This document shows positions 1-12,624 of a stretch of DNA of 38,481 bases, piece by piece. This stretch comes from Paraglomus occultum (Eukaryota > Glomeromycota > Glomeromycetes > Paraglomerales > Paraglomeraceae): NCBI GenBank assembly GCA_910592205.1, contig CAJVPJ010000163.1, positions 1 to 38,481 of the forward strand. Direction: 5' to 3'. The notes beneath the pieces were generated by a model. That model was not told where the DNA came from. It searched no databases and was given only the letters and a program-made list of their open reading frames with translations. Both the position numbers and the translations under genes were made by a program. Position 1 is the stretch's first letter. The number at the start of each line of letters is the position of its first letter.

Positions 1-455
1 CTTCGAAAAAATAGATTTTTCATATGTTTTACTATGTGATCGACAAAAATTACGTAGACTTTTGTCCAGTGAGTGTAAATAGTGCTCGTAATGATATCTT
101 ACAAAAAAGGAAAATGAGTCAGCTTAGGCTGCCTACTCCATTACAGGACTTGTTATTCTAATTAAATTTTGCGTTTTGTTAGCAATAATAGGTTTACTGT
201 AGGCGTTACGCCCGTATCGTATTAAAGACTTAAAAATCTGCGTATCAGAGTTTTAAGATAATAAACTAATTCTATAAAAATACCATTTCGACTCTTTGGG
301 AAAGATGACGTAGAGACTTGTGAAAATCATTTAATTTTATAATTAGTATGTAGGTCACGCAAATTATGAGAATTTTTGATGTATGACAAAGCTTCCGCCA
401 TACGACTAGTTATATACTATTATATACATGTATACAGTATTTTGTAAACGATGCC
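1..455. other. 5' flank of the exchanger gene, no gene seen
   Basis: AT-rich stretch at the window edge. I see no coding segment, RNA gene or repeat in it. It should contain the promoter of the exchanger that starts at 456, but I cannot point to a convincing TATA or other motif. Confidence 0.5.
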
Positions 456-3400
456 ATGAGCTTGATCAAACGAAGAACATATTTTCTTCTATTGTGTCTA
501 CTTGTTTTTGTCAATCTTACTGGATTCTTATGGGAACAGCAACGGAGTAGACGGTATGAGACTAATGTGTATGGGAATTCTGCGCGAGAATTGAAACTGG
601 CAAGAAGGTCTGTTTCGCCGGAGGGATCTGACCCAGCTCTTGCAGAAACCAACCCGATTGATTTCCGGCTGTCAGAAGAAGGAGATGATATTGAGCCGAC
701 ACAGGTAATCAGGTTTCTCCTCGACAGGTTGTCTTTGTAGTCTAGCGTAATTGCAGCTGACGCGTCTCGGAAATCAGTGCTCGCTGTGTGTTGCGCGATG
801 CTGACGCTGCTGTCCAGATAGTATTTTGACTCTGTTGTGGGCGCGCGTTCAAAGAAAATGTTTACTATGTGATACCTTTTCACTGACTAGTTAGTATAGG
901 TTTCAAAGACTATATAATAATAAACGTAACTATTCGGAGATAAATCGTCTCCACAATGGAAAATGACTTTTCCTTTGACTTCAGATGGTAATATTTATGT
1001 CTCTTTTCTTTTTGCCTTACTGTTTAGTGCGATGATATTTATAGTCATCCAGATGTCTGCGCATACGTAAGAGAAAATTGCCGAGACTATTCTTCCGGAT
1101 TGATCAATTATCTCGAAATTTACTTTTGCAGCGTGAAGAAAGTCAGGGTTTTAACACTCGCAATGCTTGTACGTCATTATCGGAATATAGCGTCTTTTAT
1201 GAAATTGAACGAGCTATTAATTGGTCTGTTTTCACTTTGAAAAGTTTGTTTGGCTACTTTTCCTCTTTGGATTCGTAGGTGTAGCTGCCTCGGACTTTTT
1301 CTGTCCCAATTTAAACACTATTGCTTCGAGTTTGAACCTATCTGAAAGCATGGTAAATACAAAAGGAACAGGCTTTGAAACGTAATACCATCGAATATCA
1401 TAACATCGTTCTATATATTAACTCTTCTCGCTCTTATGTCATTGATAAGGCTGGTGTGACGTTTTTGGCTTTCGGAAATGGATCACCCGATGTATTTAGC
1501 ACGTTTAGTGCAATGTCGAACAATTCGGGCTCTTTAGCTGTTGGAGAATTAATAGGTGCTGCTGCCTTTATATCGTCTGTGGTTGCAGGGTCTATGGCGG
1601 TAGTAAGACCATTTCGCGTCACAAGAATACCATTCATTAGAGACGTTTTATTTTTTATGGGGGCCTTGCTATTTGTTTTAATAATTATTTCGGACGGTTA
1701 TATTCGCATTTGGGAAAGTATTCTGTTAATTTTGTATTATTTTACCTATGTCAGTGTTATCGTTATTGGAAGTTGGCGAGTAAGTCAAAATAAAAGACAT
1801 CGATGGCTAGAACAAAGGGCTCGAGATGAGTACGCTCCCCCATCGGAGGACAGTATAATTGAAGATAGTGGAGTGCTGAATGATGATGATGATGACTACG
1901 ACAATCAAGATGCTTATGGATATAACTCGTTCAGCGAAACGGATTTCCTGTTACAAGACCATGAGCGAGATGAAGAAACAGGCCACAATACAACTCCTAT
2001 CTCTATGACCGCGCTGAACAGAAATTATAACATTGGTGACAGTTATTTTTCGCCATCGTCTTTCATCACAATGAACGACATTGTAGATCAAACGAGTTTC
2101 CATCACCACCATGGCTCAAAACAAAGATCATTACATAATGGAATGAGACCTTCACTCTTTGGAGCCATTGAGGTAAAGAAACAATTCTTTTAGATCGTAT
2201 TGCTTTTTTCCCCTCCGATCGAAGCTGGATGCACATCATGGCTGATGAATTCTGTTAAACTTGTTTAGTTCCGCGATCTTGTGAAATCACTCAAGTTAAA
2301 TAGTAGTGCAAGAGCGCTCGGCGTATTTGGCCGTAGCTATTCATCAGAATTTAATGACTCTAGAATACAAAGGCCTAGAATAGAGCGCAGCCATACTACG
2401 CCGCTCCGTGGCTTATATGAAAATCCTCGGGCTGGTATTGACAACATATATGATGCGTTCGGTCTTTCCGGTAATAATAACACTGCTCGACGTGGTGCAC
2501 CTAGTCTATCACCCGATTTATCTCCGTACGTTGACATTGATCAATATTCGGAAGCAAATTTGCAGTCACATGAGACGCAATCAGATTCATCGAATACATT
2601 ACAAGTGCCGCGTTTAAATCTCGTCCCCCCGACCCCATCAAGAGGAAGGAGCCCATTGCTATCTCCATTGCAAGTTTCCTATTCGCCACCTTCAATGACA
2701 GCCGACTCTGAACCTCCGGTTGACGGTTTTCCACAATATCTTCAATCACCACCATCGCCTGTCACGCCGCTTCCTTCGCCAGTGCTATCAGCTGACGTAT
2801 CTGCAGATGTGGAGAATCCAGTTAATCAAAAATCTTACGTGAATTCAATATGGGAGAAAATTCAGCCAACTTTATTCCCTTCCCTTACTGGTTTCGGATC
2901 AAAATCACTCTTTGCCAAGTTCATTGCTTTGCTTGCATGCCCAGCCATTTTGCTCCTTGTTCTTACACTACCAGTTGTCGAAGCTGATAAGCTATCCGGC
3001 GATAATGAAAAACGAGCGGACGATTCTCCAATTACTTCACATGCGGACCCACCGCAAATTATACTCGAACACGAAGACAATGTTATAGATCTGTTGGAGG
3101 ATACAGAGGGAGAAAACGGGTGGAGTAGATGGTTGACTACTTTTCAACTTGTATTTGCTCCTGTATTTGTTGTTGGCGTTTTCGTTGGTAAGAGGCGTTT
3201 GCTTTAGAAGAATGGGCCATTTACGTTTGATTAACTTGAGATTCGTATGTTTTTTAGCAACTAACGATTTCGACTACAAGGCCATCCTTTACGCTTTTGT
3301 CGTCGGCTCCATTCTTTCGGTACTTTATATAAAGACCACGGACGATAATCGGCCACCATCTTATTATACGTTATTCTGTTTTGCCGGTTTTGCGGTTGCG

Positions 3401-4085
3401 ATTGTATGGATATTTATTGTGGCCAATGAAGTTGTTGGGGTGCTTCAGGTATTTGCACCAAGCGCGGTAGATGATTGTTCGTCGCTTTCCGTCATAGATA
3501 CCAAGTAATTGCTTTCTTTGTGCAGGCTATAGGTTTAATAATGGGCCTGAGTGATGCTATACTGGGACTGACTATCTTTGCTATGGTAATTGCATTACTT
3601 TACATGTGTGTATCGTTCTTGTGTTCAAGTGTCTCATTCACATATTATATAACAGGGCAACAGCCTCGGAGACTTTGTGGCTAACATCACAATAGCACGT
3701 ATGGGATTCCCAATGATGGCCATGAGTGCATGCTTTGGAGGACCGATGCTTAGTAAGTTCAATAAAGTTCATATTTATGGTTTCAACGTACGAGCGCTCT
3801 TCATCTCATCATGCGATGTTGCTTCCAGACATCCTCCTCGGGATTGGCATAAGTGGTACGTATGTAACATTAAAAACGCAAGAACCTTACAGAATCAGCG
3901 TCTCTCCCACATTATTCGTCTCGTCCATTGGCCTCTTCATAGCACTTGCATCGTCGTTGGTCTACTTACCTAATGTGGACTATTGGATGACGAGAAGATG
4001 GGGATACTATCTGATCGGACTGTATATTACATGTATGATTATTAATGTGGTGATTGAATTGGTTGGAATCGGGGATATTCAATAA
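456..4085 (+). CDS. Cation/Ca2+ exchanger, NCX superfamily, NCLX/CCX-like (914 aa, nine exons)
   Basis: Predicted membrane antiporter exchanging Ca2+ for Na+, Li+ or another cation, most likely in an internal membrane. Exons by phase and GT-AG sites: 456-704, 1028-1168, 1245-1352, 1450-2172, 2269-3187, 3258-3448, 3526-3585, 3656-3752, 3829-4085; total 2745 nt, all phases close. The protein starts with a hydrophobic segment (about residues 9-25). Exon 2 carries a Cys-rich N-terminal region ending INYLEIYFCSV. The first alpha repeat has GNGSPD at 175-180 and the second GNSLGDFVAN at 798-807, followed by ARMGFPMMAMSACFGGP, the signature of the NCLX/CCX branch. Between the two membrane halves lies a long hydrophilic loop (about 285-600) rich in Ser, Pro, Asp and Asn with a short His run, probably cytosolic and regulatory. 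Human NCLX is shorter; long loops are usual in fungal members. The ion used and the organelle are not decidable from sequence. The N-terminal exon is the least certain part. Confidence 0.9.
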
Positions 4086-4335
4086 ATACGAATTGAAATT
4101 GCTCGAGAGGCCAACTGTTCACATTCTCAATTAATGGATTACTTAGCATTAAGCAATCTGAAATATGGCACTCAATTACCATTACCTTTTGTCACAGCCC
4201 AATATCCGTAGTACACATTTTAATTACATAAAAACCGAATTAAGCACACTGTATTATGTTGGTGGTGGGGTAGGTTCATGAATCTAAAAGTAAATAGAGT
4301 TTAAATCAGCAGATAATCCCTAGTCGTAATTGGTA
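4086..4335. other. Tail-to-tail intergenic spacer
   Basis: A 250 bp AT-rich spacer between the stop codons of the exchanger (+) and the RNase H2 subunit C gene (-). It must hold both 3' ends. The two transcripts may overlap as antisense 3' UTRs; that is inference only. Confidence 0.5.
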
Positions 4336-5072
4336 TCACTTCCAATTCCAACCATTACCACTTACACATCTCGCTACGTTCATCCAATCCATTGCTTTAA
4401 CGACACAATCATTCGAGTCGGGAGCGTCGTCTTGATCCCAAAGCATGAACGACTGGAATGTTTGTGCAATGTCCCAATAACGCGTCCTTTCATCGGGGTC
4501 ATTCATAGAAGTTTGTTGAGAAATTGGAGGTTGATTTGTTTCTTTAAAGATGTAGCCTGAATAAAACGAGTTTGTTAATAAAACCAGTAAAGCTACTCAA
4601 TTAACCACATGTAAAGATTCAACGACCTTTGAGGTTCTCTGGAATATTTATCTGCTTTCCTAAAAGGTGTCTACCTCTAAAAGACGTTTCGTACAATTTT
4701 TCTATAGTTCACGAGAAGTCTTTGTCAATTAAGGTCATGAACGCAAAGAAACACGTAATTCATCAAACTACCAACCTCCCAGTAAACCTTTGCCGATTCG
4801 CACATTAGGATAACGTTAGAAAGACAAGATTTGAGTCAGTTTAAGTCAACTCGCAGTCTCTATACACATGGAAGGTATGCATATTTATGTCGACCGTAAG
4901 CCTTACTAGTTGCATCATCGTCCATATTTGCAGATTGATTTGTGTCCAATTCTTCGATGAGAAAATATGCATTTACGTTCGCTTTTCCATTGTACTTAAT
5001 ATTACAAGGGAGTAAATGCATTTCTTGAACTTCATTTGACTTTGGGATTGTCGAAATATAAATCTCGTCCAT
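4336..5072 (-). CDS. Ribonuclease H2 subunit C (153 aa, three exons)
   Basis: Non-catalytic subunit of the heterotrimeric RNase H2, the nuclear enzyme that removes single ribonucleotides and RNA:DNA hybrids from DNA. Exons on the minus strand: 5072-4907, 4701-4627, 4556-4336 (462 nt, phases close). Diagnostic motifs appear in order: LLPCNIKYNGKANVNAYF in exon 1, SFRGRHLLGK then IPENLKGYIFKE across exons 2 and 3, and a Trp-rich tail (RYWD, FMLWDQDDAP, AMDWMNVA). These match the conserved LLPC, NG-NV-YF, SFRGR-L-G and GY/V blocks of RNASEH2C, and the length fits the human protein (164 aa). I chose the Met at 5072 because it gives a family-like N-terminus; the frame stays open to 5213, so a longer start is possible. 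The second donor, GTCGTT, is weak but the joined protein is right. The gene is easy to miss because every exon is short. Confidence 0.85.
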
Positions 5073-6935
5073 TGATGTAACCAAAAAAACGAAAATTTGC
5101 TGATCTGTTATTGTACGTGGCCGAAAAAACCCCGATGGAATCTCAATTGCCATATTAGGTAACCCCGAAAAGATGCAGACGCGAACTCTCTTACTGTCGC
5201 AAGAGAATCCCAAACACGCGAGAGTGAAGGAATGTAATTCGACCGTCGCTTTCTAAACCAGTAATTATTCCATCACATCAAAAGGCAATGAGAATGGTCT
5301 GTACTATAATTATGTTAAAATATGCGACACTTGTACAATACGAACCCGTATATAATAAGCATTGTAAAAGACTTTATCGCCAAATAAAAGTCATAATGTT
5401 GTTCGAAAGCCAAAGACATTTATCAAGTTTATTTATTCACAAAAGTCATCGTACACGCTAACACAAGACAGAAATGAGTAAATGCTTGGAGATTTTCCTT
5501 GCGTATAGTGTATTATAAATCCTGGTTGATAGCAAGTGTTTATTTTAACTGTAATGAATGTTTCCCGCGATAGTTTAGCTAAACTGTCTATCAAATCAAA
5601 GAAGAGTTGATTATGTTTTTATCGCTACAAAGATTACCCTCGGTTAACTTTTTTCTCCCTGGACAATAATTTAAAGTAGCTCACAAACAATTTTTTTGTA
5701 TCATGCAGAACGGCATTTATCTCGTTCAGTCAAGAAATTGAGCCAACCCGTAGTTTGCCAATTATTAAGGACGCTTTAAATATATTCGTTTTACATCGTT
5801 CGTTACTCGCGTACATGGATTATTATAGGGTATCTTTTTATTTTTATAGTAATGAACTTTGTTAAACCAAGATTTCACCTGTAATATTATCGATCGTGAT
5901 CGGCCAATCAGAAATTTTCATCTATATTGCAACTTTTTTTTTTTTTGCGGATAAACCTTTCATAACGATAGCACTGTGTAATAGATGGGATCAATTTTCT
6001 AAGATGAGCTCGTCTACAGAGTTATTAATTATTAAGTTAAACCTTGTATTAACATCTGAATAAACAAAACAATCGTCAAGTGTTGTCTTTATCTTGGCAT
6101 ATTGTGTTATTATTATTATTGGTTTTTAGTATCATGTCTCGTGATGTCAATATAACGAAAAAATGCCTTTATATTTATAACAGCATACCAATAAAAAAGA
6201 CTACATTATAAATGAAATACATATTCACGTGAAATACACATTCCCGTTTACAGTATTAGTATTATTAATATTAAATATTGGTCCCACAAAATCCCAGTCT
6301 GCATTAGTGTAACACAATAACAGAGGGTCAATTATTAGGATGTAACCGCATGGCATTATTTTACGACAGTCAACTACCGTTTTAGAAAGACATATTCACA
6401 CGGGAGGAAAAAATTTGGATTACTATTATTATCCTGTTCTCTCTCACCCTTTAAAGGTATGACATCATTCCAATATTCGATTTTTACCATCGACAAGAAG
6501 TCGCCCATGTATTCGCATTCTAATTCTCGCTATACCAAACATTTTGTAATAAACAGAATCTCGTGCAATCTTCTTTTGATAATTGAAAGTTGGAATTAAT
6601 TAATTTGCATTTGGGGACTCGATTTAACTTTTACATTCAGTAACCAACACGCGTATCAAATTGTATATTAAAGTTGTTTCTTTTATTTTCAAAAAATAAT
6701 AAATCTCGGAAATGAATTACATAATTAAGAAATCAAATTTACATTTCACGCAAACCGTGAAAATGTGTGGTTTATTTTAAGTCTATCTAAATGTAAATAC
6801 AAAAAAAAAACGGAATGCTTAATGATGAAAACGTGGTTAAAGATGATATTAAGAGTAAATTGAATGAAGCAGTATAGAGTCGTTGTTGATCTCTACACTT
6901 CATTAATTATAGGAATTGCTTCCTCTACACATATC
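5073..6935. other. Intergenic region between RNase H2C and H+-ATPase genes
   Basis: About 1.9 kb, strongly AT-rich, with short A or T runs (for example T-rich near 5930-5945) and a short ATT run near 6108-6120. It contains the promoter side of the RNase H2C gene and the 3' side of the H+-ATPase gene. I found no coding segment, tRNA or long repeat. Confidence 0.5.
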
Positions 6936-9830
6936 TTATTGTGCAATTTTCTTTGTGGAGGATGACTTCATGACTAGTAATGCTTTGCAGACATGTACAA
7001 CCTTTCTAACCTTCCTTACAGTCATGGCAACTTTCTTCAGACGCTCTTCCTCGGCCCTACGAGCGTTTAACTTGTTTCGCCTTGCTCGTGTTGGCCAAAC
7101 CGTAGCAGTAAACGCAAATGACCAGTTCTTGAATAATTGCACTTTGACGAAATCAAGTACAAAGAAGTAGACAAGCGAGAAACTAATGATCGAAAGACCC
7201 CATCCCCAACCAATGGCGGGTGTGAGCACACCATAGATAGAGATAAACATGGCAAAGACTTGAGTTCCCATAACAGCCACGAAGAAGATTGGTGACGGAA
7301 GATTCTCCCAAAAGTAACCGGAAAGACGTGTAGAAAAGATAACAAAGTGCGGACATGAGGAAATATGAAGATACATAATCGTCTCGAGTCTCTTGTCGTT
7401 GGGATCCCTCTCAGGAATATGGAATACATCACGTGCAATGAAGAAATGACCAAACGATGCTGCCGTGAGGAGAGCGCCGAGCAGTATCGATAGCGTTATC
7501 AGTTGACCAAGACGCCATTTGTCTGGCTGTTTTGAAATCTTTGCGTTGTCGACAGCAATGACAAGTGTTGCAGCGTCATTAAGAATGGTAATCAAAATCA
7601 AAAGAATAGCTTCCATTGTCCAATCACGGGCGAGAGTAATTGTGAAGAAGAACATCAAGAAATGTACTGTGGAGGTGATACGGTACAAGGCATATGATCG
7701 CATACGTTGGAAAATTGCTCTTGAAGTTGTAATACCATCGACGATTGTAGAAAGACCGGGGGCAAGCAATACGATATCTGCAGCGGACCTTGCGGCATCC
7801 GTACATCCATGAACGGCAATACCGACATTAGCCTTCTTCAAAGCTGGCGCATCATTCACACCATCACCAGTCATACCGACAAGTAGTCCTCTCTTTTGCA
7901 ACAATTCTACCACACGGTACTTGTGTTCAGGAATGACCTGGGCAAATCCATCGGCTCGTTCACAATGTTGTGTAACTTCTTCTTCAGATTTTGTGGCATC
8001 CACCAAGTGATTAGCATCGAGAATAACACGTTGCATTCCGAGACGGTGAGCAACTTCTTTGGCAATGATCAATTGATCACCTGTAATCATTTTAACTTCA
8101 ACACCGTAGCCATTGCATCGACGTATGGTTTCACCAGAGTCTGGACGTGGAGGATCGAGAAGGGAGATCATACCGACTAACTCGTATTTCTCAAGATTAC
8201 CAGGTTTCGTACGGGCTACACCGAGAGCGCGAAGACCACGACGCGCAAGCGCGTTAACTGCTCTGACAGCGTCATCATCACCGCCGACCAGGTTGATTAT
8301 AACCTGCGGAGCACCCTTTGCTACTTTAAATACATCTTTCGTCTCGAGATTGAGTATAGTGGCAGAAGTCATTTTGGTGGTTGGATTAAACGGAACAAAG
8401 GCAGTTTGCTTGTATCCGGGGATTTCATGTTTGTTGGGACGGTTCTTGAGAAATTCGAGAGTGCTCTCGGCGGCATTTCTTACAGCAGACTCGATTGGGT
8501 CATTTGCACCAGGTTCAGCTGACAAGTACGAGTACAATAGGATATCTTCTTCGCTGAAACCAGGCGATAAATAAGGTTTGTCAAAGGTGAGTTCGTTGAG
8601 CGTTAGCGTACCAGTCTTGTCTGAGCATAATACAGAGATGGAGGCCATTTCTTCTACCGCCGTAAGACGCTTGACGATAACCTTCTTTGCAGCTAGTTGT
8701 TTAGCACCCACAGCCATGGTGACGGACAATACAGTTGGAAGACCGACGGGAATAGCAGCAATGGTAAGCACGAGAACGTTGCCGAGGACCTTGAGTACCT
8801 TTCCATCATCAGTGTGGCGGAACTTGATCATTTGGTAAACAAAGATGATAGCGACCAACACACTCGTGATTAAAATCAAGAAATTTCCAATTTGGTTGAC
8901 AATTTTCTGGAAATGACCCTGTTCGACGGTAATCGAAATCAAATTTGCTGCTCTGCCAATAAAAGTGTCACTACCGGTCTTTACGACGACAGCCAACATC
9001 TGGCCTTGCTTGACGATAGATGAAGCATAAACGGTATCACCCTTCTTTTTCTCGACTGGTAACGATTCGCCGGTTAATGCAGATTGATCGATGGAGAGAG
9101 CGCCTTCCGTTTCGCCACCGGTGACGGAAATACCCAATAACCGAGCGTCGGCAGGAATGATATCACCAAGACGAAGACCAATAACGTCACCGGGAACCAA
9201 TTCTGCGACATCGAGATCGATAAAGTGACCGTCACGCCAGACCTTTGCCTTGAGAGCAAGCGTGTTTTTGAGGGCATCGAGAGCGGATTCGGCACGAGCT
9301 TCTTCAATGAAACCGATAAAAGCGTTGGTAAAGAGAAGAGCGAGAATGACACCAAAGTCGAGCTAAAGAGGAAATAAAACGAGGATTATTAAGACCAAAT
9401 CGGGACAAGAGAAACGCTCAAAACGCATCTGCCAGATCGTTTATAGTATATTTACCCAATGCTTGAGAACGATCGCAAAGATGCAAGCCAGTTCGATCAG
9501 GTAAGCAATAGCACCGGTGAAATAACCCAAAAACTTTAGTAGATAATTAGTCTTCACTTCAGCAATTTCATTGCGACCAAATCTCTCTATTCGTTTTGCG
9601 GCTTCTTCAGTAGTAAGACCCTTTGTTGGATCGGTGTGAAGCAGCTCTTCGAGCTCTGGTGGGATGTCTTCGGTTACGTGGACGTGTTCATGTTCTTCTA
9701 CTTGGAGATTGCCACCTTTTTTTTCTTGTTTCTCATCGATGATTTCTTTTTCAGTGACGTGTGCCGTAGTCACGGTGACTACTTCCTCTGTTATTTCTTC
9801 AGAGGATACTGTTTTCTTTTCTTCAGACAT
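6936..9830 (-). CDS. P-type plasma-membrane H+-ATPase, plant/protist-like subtype (933 aa, two exons)
   Basis: ATP-driven proton pump (P3A type) that energises the plasma membrane for nutrient uptake. Exons: 9830-9456 and 9362-6936, with a 93 bp GT-AG intron; 2802 nt in frame. The N-terminus (1-70) is hydrophilic, rich in Glu, Thr, Val and His. The actuator motif TGES is at 222-225, the phosphorylation site DKTGTLTLN starts at Asp373, the nucleotide-binding KGAPQV is near 474, and the hinge motif TGDGVND is at 623-629. ILNDAATL places the proton-pathway Asp of M6 near 721. LTLN after DKTGT, ARAESALDALK, AKVWRDG and LVPGDVI are close to plant pumps, whereas yeast Pma1 has DKTGTLTKN. The basic C-terminal tail (about 60 residues after the last span) is much shorter than the plant regulatory domain and I see no 14-3-3 ending like that of plant pumps. 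The leader just before the ATG is A/C-rich with long A runs on the coding strand. Function is firm; regulation is open. Confidence 0.95.
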
Positions 9831-10787
9831 TAGGGGTTTTTTGTGTGTTTTTTAGTTTTTTTTTGTGTTATGAAATTCTAATATAGTGAGTAAAGATATA
9901 TTATAGTTTACAAAGAGAAAGATAATAATGGGAAAAGGTTTCTTTTTGCTTATAATATCGTATTATTGTGTGAGAGCATATAATCTAATATACTTTTGAA
10001 GATAAAAATAATGTTTCTATCCAGCAGCAGTAAAAAACAAATCGCACCAAATTCTCGATATTAGTTTTTTGGATGTAGATTCCACTATATCAGCCGAATG
10101 CTTTTATAGTACATTGAATAGACAGATAGAGAGAACAGGTAGAATTAGTTGAAATGACTACAAAAGAATTGGGGTTTTTTTTTCTTCTGCTGGATATCGA
10201 GGCACGGATGGAATGGCTCTATTTAAAGGGTCTCGTCTCAATAGATAACAACTTTGATTAGTCGGTAGGACAAATATTGAATGATAAAAATAAATAAATA
10301 ACTTGTTGAGGATTTAATAATTGTTGATTACATTAAATGTAAAAATAAAAATATTGACGATAAGCAAATTTCGGAGAAACAAAGTTGCAGATGATTGGAG
10401 GGACAAGATAAATTATACTGATTGTATACGATAATATATAAAAAATACTGTATTATGTAGTGTCCAAAATGCCAAGAAATTTATACATGGACTTTCACAT
10501 TACTGCATTATTGGTACTTCGTCATATGTCCTTCTTACCACACCTTGCAACATGAAGCACTATTATCTTATCTGATCTTTTCAGGAAAAAAAAAGGTGTC
10601 CCAATCCTACCCAATTATCTATGATAGAAAGATCTGTGATGAATAAGCGATCGATTATCAAGTGAGATTGAGATGGCGACGATATTAAACTAATATATGT
10701 CATTTTATTTAATTCCACCAATGGCAATATACTGATATGTCAAATTATTACTGATGGTTCTTTTAAACATCTCACATCAAACCAGGT

Positions 10788-10855
10788 AGAGAGAGAGAGA
10801 GAGAGGATGAGTGAGTGTGTGAATGGGTGAGTGTGAGTGTGTGAGCGTGTGATAG
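10788..10855. repeat. GA then GT-rich microsatellite
   Basis: A pure GA dinucleotide run (about 10788-10805) passes into imperfect GTGA/GTGT repeats up to about 10855. It lies roughly 1 kb upstream of the H+-ATPase start. Simple sequence repeat; no function can be inferred. Confidence 0.85.
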
Positions 10856-11675
10856 ATTGGATGGAATGGCAAACCATTACACCTATGTATGGCCTACAAA
10901 TAAATGCATTGGCAACATGCTAATTATGAAATGTTCCCTTTTGGTTTCGTATTTTTTCTTGCTATTTGTGCATTCCATGTGTGTGTGTTTGTTAACGTTT
11001 GGAACTATCAAATATATATTGACATTGGGGTTTGTTTATGTCCATGCACCCGTTCGTAATGGATGAATAATATATAATATATTCATAAAAAGTTTTTTTA
11101 TATTAGTCTTGGTTTTTTGTTTTCCGAACCGCGTTTTCGGGTCAAGTGCAAGCGTAAAGAAACCGTCACATGGTAATTGCATACTACGAATGGATGAGAT
11201 TATATCTTTGATTATTAATTGTAACAGACACATTATTGTAATCTAGACCTTTTTACACACATTCTCATTCTTTTGCCCAATCCCCTCCCTCTCTCTCCCC
11301 TCTTCAAATGCAACGTTAACTCGGGTATGGTCATAAATTTACGAAAGTTCATTTCTCGATAATGACCGGTAATGATTGTCGATATGAAAGACCGAAATGG
11401 GAGCAAGATAAGTATCGGGATTACGGGCATGAGCGTTATGCGATCGATTAACTGTTAAGACGGCGGGTAACACCATGTCGCGTGATTATAGAATTATTAA
11501 TATTGTATGGCAAGTTTGATGGGTGATAGGTATTACTACAGTATATATATGTATTTCAAAGTTACGGTTGGTTTGGCTTGGTTTAGTTTGATGTGGTTGG
11601 TTTTGGTTTGAATTTTGATTTGATTGATTTGGTTTTTATTTTTCCCATTTTCATGGATTAGTTCTTTGATAGGCA

Positions 11676-11714
11676 GGGGAGAGGGGGAGAGGGGGAGAGG
11701 GGGGAGAGGGGGGG
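11676..11714 (+). other. Putative G-quadruplex tract
   Basis: Five runs of 4, 5, 5, 6 and 7 guanines (11676-11679, 11683-11687, 11691-11695, 11699-11704, 11708-11714) separated by three-base AGA-type loops. This satisfies the usual G-quadruplex pattern with short loops. A GAA/AGA triplet run follows to about 11735, making a purine tract of about 60 bases on the plus strand. It lies 1.8 kb upstream of the H+-ATPase start. Confidence 0.7.
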
Positions 11715-12616
11715 AAACAGAAGAAGAAGAAGAAAAAAGCAAAAAACGGTATATTCATCTCTCGATGTGATAATTTAGATTTACTGCCGTTACCTGTTTT
11801 GGCAATTTTTTTTAACAAACCTTTTTTAATTCTTTACGCCCTTTCCGCTGATTTGCAAAAGATAAGAACCCAAACTACCATACTGTACCACTCATATATT
11901 AGCAAAGGGCGTGTGTGACTTTATATATTGCCTAATATTGTTTTATTCAATCGATAAGATGACCAATATAATAAAGTACAAATGACACTACCTCGCTGAT
12001 CGCCGTATGAGGAACGTAGGGTCATGTGTTATAATACTCATCAATATTGGTCGGCTGAACTGCACAAAGATTAGTCATTTTTTTGCCCTATATTTCCCAA
12101 TATATGTACACGATACGGAAATTGCTAACAGGGTTTACTATTATCATTAATTTGCTCACACAGTTCTGTGCATATCAACGTCACATGACCCATAGTGCAT
12201 ACACTCTCTGACAGTTTGAGAAAATGCCTCACACATCCTATATGTATCATATATAAAACCTCATATCGGGGGGGGTGTCTAGTCTGACCAATGACAAGCA
12301 GATTTAGATGAAACATCCTTTTTGTTCTTTGCAGAAAAGCTAAAGCGAACTCGTGATTATTTCTGCTGCCGTTACTAACCATGTATCGGCGGAAAGCGGG
12401 GTGAGAGTGGAAAAACTACAACTAAAGATGGACCAACGGGCTATTTTGATCTGATTGATATAATCTGGGCTATTTTTATCATCATCTGTCACCAATAAAT
12501 CCATTCTCACATTGCCGATAATCATCCTTTTCCGCCCGCATATGGCACATTTTCCTTATCGGAGAATCAATCATTCGCAAAAACTGTTCCATGAAGAGCA
12601 TGTTTATTGTTTACCG

Positions 12617-12624
12617 TGACGTCA
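12617..12624. promoter_or_regulatory. CRE-type palindrome (ATF/CREB-like site)
   Basis: Perfect TGACGTCA palindrome, the known binding site of ATF/CREB-family bZIP proteins. It sits 2.8 kb from the nearest recognised start, so it may be a chance match. Confidence 0.2.

Noticed and set aside
3149-3508. Separate small gene on the plus strand
   Set aside because: It is exon 6 of the exchanger read through the flanking introns.
4330-4560. 76-codon plus-strand frame
   Set aside because: Antisense to the third exon of the RNase H2C gene, which is supported by conserved residues.
7067-8838. Open frames on both strands overlapping the H+-ATPase exon (for example 8113-8574 plus and 7067-7453 minus)
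   Set aside because: They are out-of-frame or antisense shadows of a well-supported coding exon and have no motifs of their own.
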